This document shows positions 5,969 through 7,010 of a DNA stretch of 7,010 nt, one piece after another (position 1 is the stretch's first letter; each line of letters opens with the position of its first letter). The stretch comes from an uncultured Collinsella sp. GTDB taxonomy: Bacteria; Actinomycetota; Coriobacteriia; Coriobacteriales; Coriobacteriaceae. The stretch covers positions 1 through 7,010 of the forward strand of contig USAX01000099.1 of the NCBI GenBank assembly GCA_900552705.1. The letters are read 5' to 3'. Below the pieces are notes generated by a model. The model was not told where the DNA came from and did not search any database. It saw only the letters and a list, made by a program, of their open reading frames with translations. The position numbers were made by a program, and so were the translations under genes.

Positions 5969-7010
5969 GTGCCAAAAAAGAGTGAGAGCACGGGTACTGG
6001 GCTGGAATCCTACGTTGCAAAGCTCATGGGCAACGGCTCAAACAGGACTTCGGTAACCGAGGACGAGATTCAGGTCGCCCTGAAGGATATCGATGTGTCT
6101 GACGAGCAGCTCAACGCGGTGTATTCCGCGCTGCGCAACAGCGGCATCCAGATTATCTCCGCGAGCGGAAACGACGACGCCCCCATGGACGTCGACGATG
6201 ACGATAACGATAGCGATACCGATGATTTCGATGACGACGAGCACGATTCCGGCTCGCTCGACGATCACGAGCTTAAGATGGCCCGTCAGGCCGACGCCGA
6301 GATGGGTTCTTCCAAGAGCAAGAAGAAGCGCACCGTGCGAACGTCCCGTTCGCGTTCGCGCGTGCGCGGCATCGATGCCTCCACGGTGATGCTGACCGGC
6401 GACCCGGTTCGTATGTACCTTAAGGAGATCGGTAAGGTCGACCTGCTGACCGCTTCCGAAGAGGTCGATCTGGCCATGAAGATCGAGGCCGGCCTTGACG
6501 CCACCGAGAAGCTCGAGGCTGCCGAGGCGGGCGAGATCGAGCTCACCCGCGTCGAGATGCGTCGCCTGACCCGTATCGAGAACGTGGGTCTCGAGGCCAA
6601 GCAGGCGCTCATCAGCGCCAACCTGCGCCTGGTCGTCTCCATCGCCAAGCGCTATGTCGGTCGCGGCATGCTGTTCCTGGACCTGATCCAGGAGGGCAAC
6701 CTCGGTCTGATTCGCGCCGTCGAGAAGTTCGACTACCAGAAGGGCTTTAAGTTCTCCACGTACGCCACATGGTGGATCCGTCAGGCCATCACGCGTGCTA
6801 TCGCCGACCAGGCCCGTACCATCCGTATTCCCGTGCACATGGTCGAGACCATCAACAAGCTCGTCCGCGTGCAGCGCCAGCTTCTTCAGGACCTGGGTCG
6901 CGACCCGACCCCCGAGGAGATCGGTGCCGAGATGGACATGAGTGCCGACCGCGTCCGCGAGATCCAGAAGATCTCGCAGGAGCCCGTGTCGCTCGAGACC
7001 CCCATCGGCG
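5969..7010 (+). CDS. rpoD: Primary RNA polymerase sigma factor RpoD/SigA (5' part, runs off the window)
   Basis: This is the housekeeping group 1 sigma factor, which directs RNA polymerase to -10/-35 promoters; 347 codons are visible. Residues 12-63 resemble region 1.1, the autoinhibitory N-terminal domain (TEDEIQVALKDIDVSDEQL, then VYSALRNSGIQII). Residues 69-99 are strongly acidic (17 Asp, 1 Glu) and 116-133 strongly basic (10 Lys or Arg). Region 1.2 starts at DPVRMYLKEIG (145-155). Region 2 is unmistakable: LISANLRLVVSIAKRYVGRG (214-233), then DLIQEGNLGLIRAVEKFD and FSTYATWWIRQAI (262-274), which melts and reads the -10 element. Region 3 follows from IRIPVHMVE, and the window ends just after EPVSLETPIG, in region 3.2. 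Region 4, which reads the -35, is outside. The GTG at 5969 is chosen for its spacing from AAGGGAG; an in-frame ATG at 5954 would add five residues (MKGES). An upstream in-frame stop at 5939 limits the choice to these. Confidence 0.95.
   Translation, partial: MPKKSESTGTGLESYVAKLMGNGSNRTSVTEDEIQVALKDIDVSDEQLNAVYSALRNSGIQIISASGNDDAPMDVDDDDNDSDTDDFDDDEHDSGSLDDHELKMARQADAEMGSSKSKKKRTVRTSRSRSRVRGIDASTVMLTGDPVRMYLKEIGKVDLLTASEEVDLAMKIEAGLDATEKLEAAEAGEIELTRVEMRRLTRIENVGLEAKQALISANLRLVVSIAKRYVGRGMLFLDLIQEGNLGLIRAVEKFDYQKGFKFSTYATWWIRQAITRAIADQARTIRIPVHMVETINKLVRVQRQLLQDLGRDPTPEEIGAEMDMSADRVREIQKISQEPVSLETPIG

Noticed and set aside
6038..6838. 266-codon open frame on the minus strand opposite rpoD, with an Ile/Val-rich run that could look like a membrane segment
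   Set aside because: The run is the complement of the Asp codon tract (GAT/GAC read as ATC/GTC), so its hydrophobic look is an artefact.
1..7010. A new defence, mobile or biosynthetic system
   Set aside because: All coding space is taken by seven recognisable core genes with intact motifs; there are no direct repeats, integrase, transposase or atypical-composition genes to support one.

Overview
This GC-rich window is a dense, single-direction housekeeping block, with every real gene on the + strand. In order it holds the 3' end of infB (translation initiation factor IF-2), rbfA, a DHH/DHHA1 phosphoesterase of the NrnA type, truB, ribF, dnaG and the first two thirds of rpoD (primary sigma factor). 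Protein sequence, GC-rich codon usage and gene order suggest a high-GC actinobacterium. My best guess is a gut Coriobacteriia member such as Collinsella. That is an impression from the sequences, not a database match.

Layout: 1-3754 is the classic translation and ribosome-maturation cluster infB-rbfA-nrnA-truB-ribF. The gaps are 11 nt (infB to rbfA), an 8-nt overlap (rbfA to nrnA), 15 nt (nrnA to truB) and a 4-nt ATGA overlap (truB to ribF). DnaG primase follows with no break: its GTG start lies 8 nt inside ribF. The first real intergenic gap is 5859-5968 (110 nt). It holds a possible promoter, a small perfect inverted repeat and the ribosome binding site of rpoD. The rpoD frame is open to the end of the window.

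Working together: IF-2 starts translation, RbfA and TruB mature 16S rRNA and tRNA, the DHH enzyme clears very short RNAs or nucleotides such as pAp, and RibF makes FMN and FAD. DnaG primes replication and RpoD directs transcription, so the block joins a translation operon to a dnaG-rpoD 'macromolecular synthesis' pair.

No mobile element, CRISPR array, tRNA, rRNA or defence or biosynthetic cassette is visible, and I see no undescribed system. The points that merit a second look are modest: substitutions in IF-2 at positions usually conserved for fMet-tRNA binding, the joined operon with two near-identical 8-nt overlaps, strongly charged linkers in RpoD and DnaG, and the short rpoD leader.
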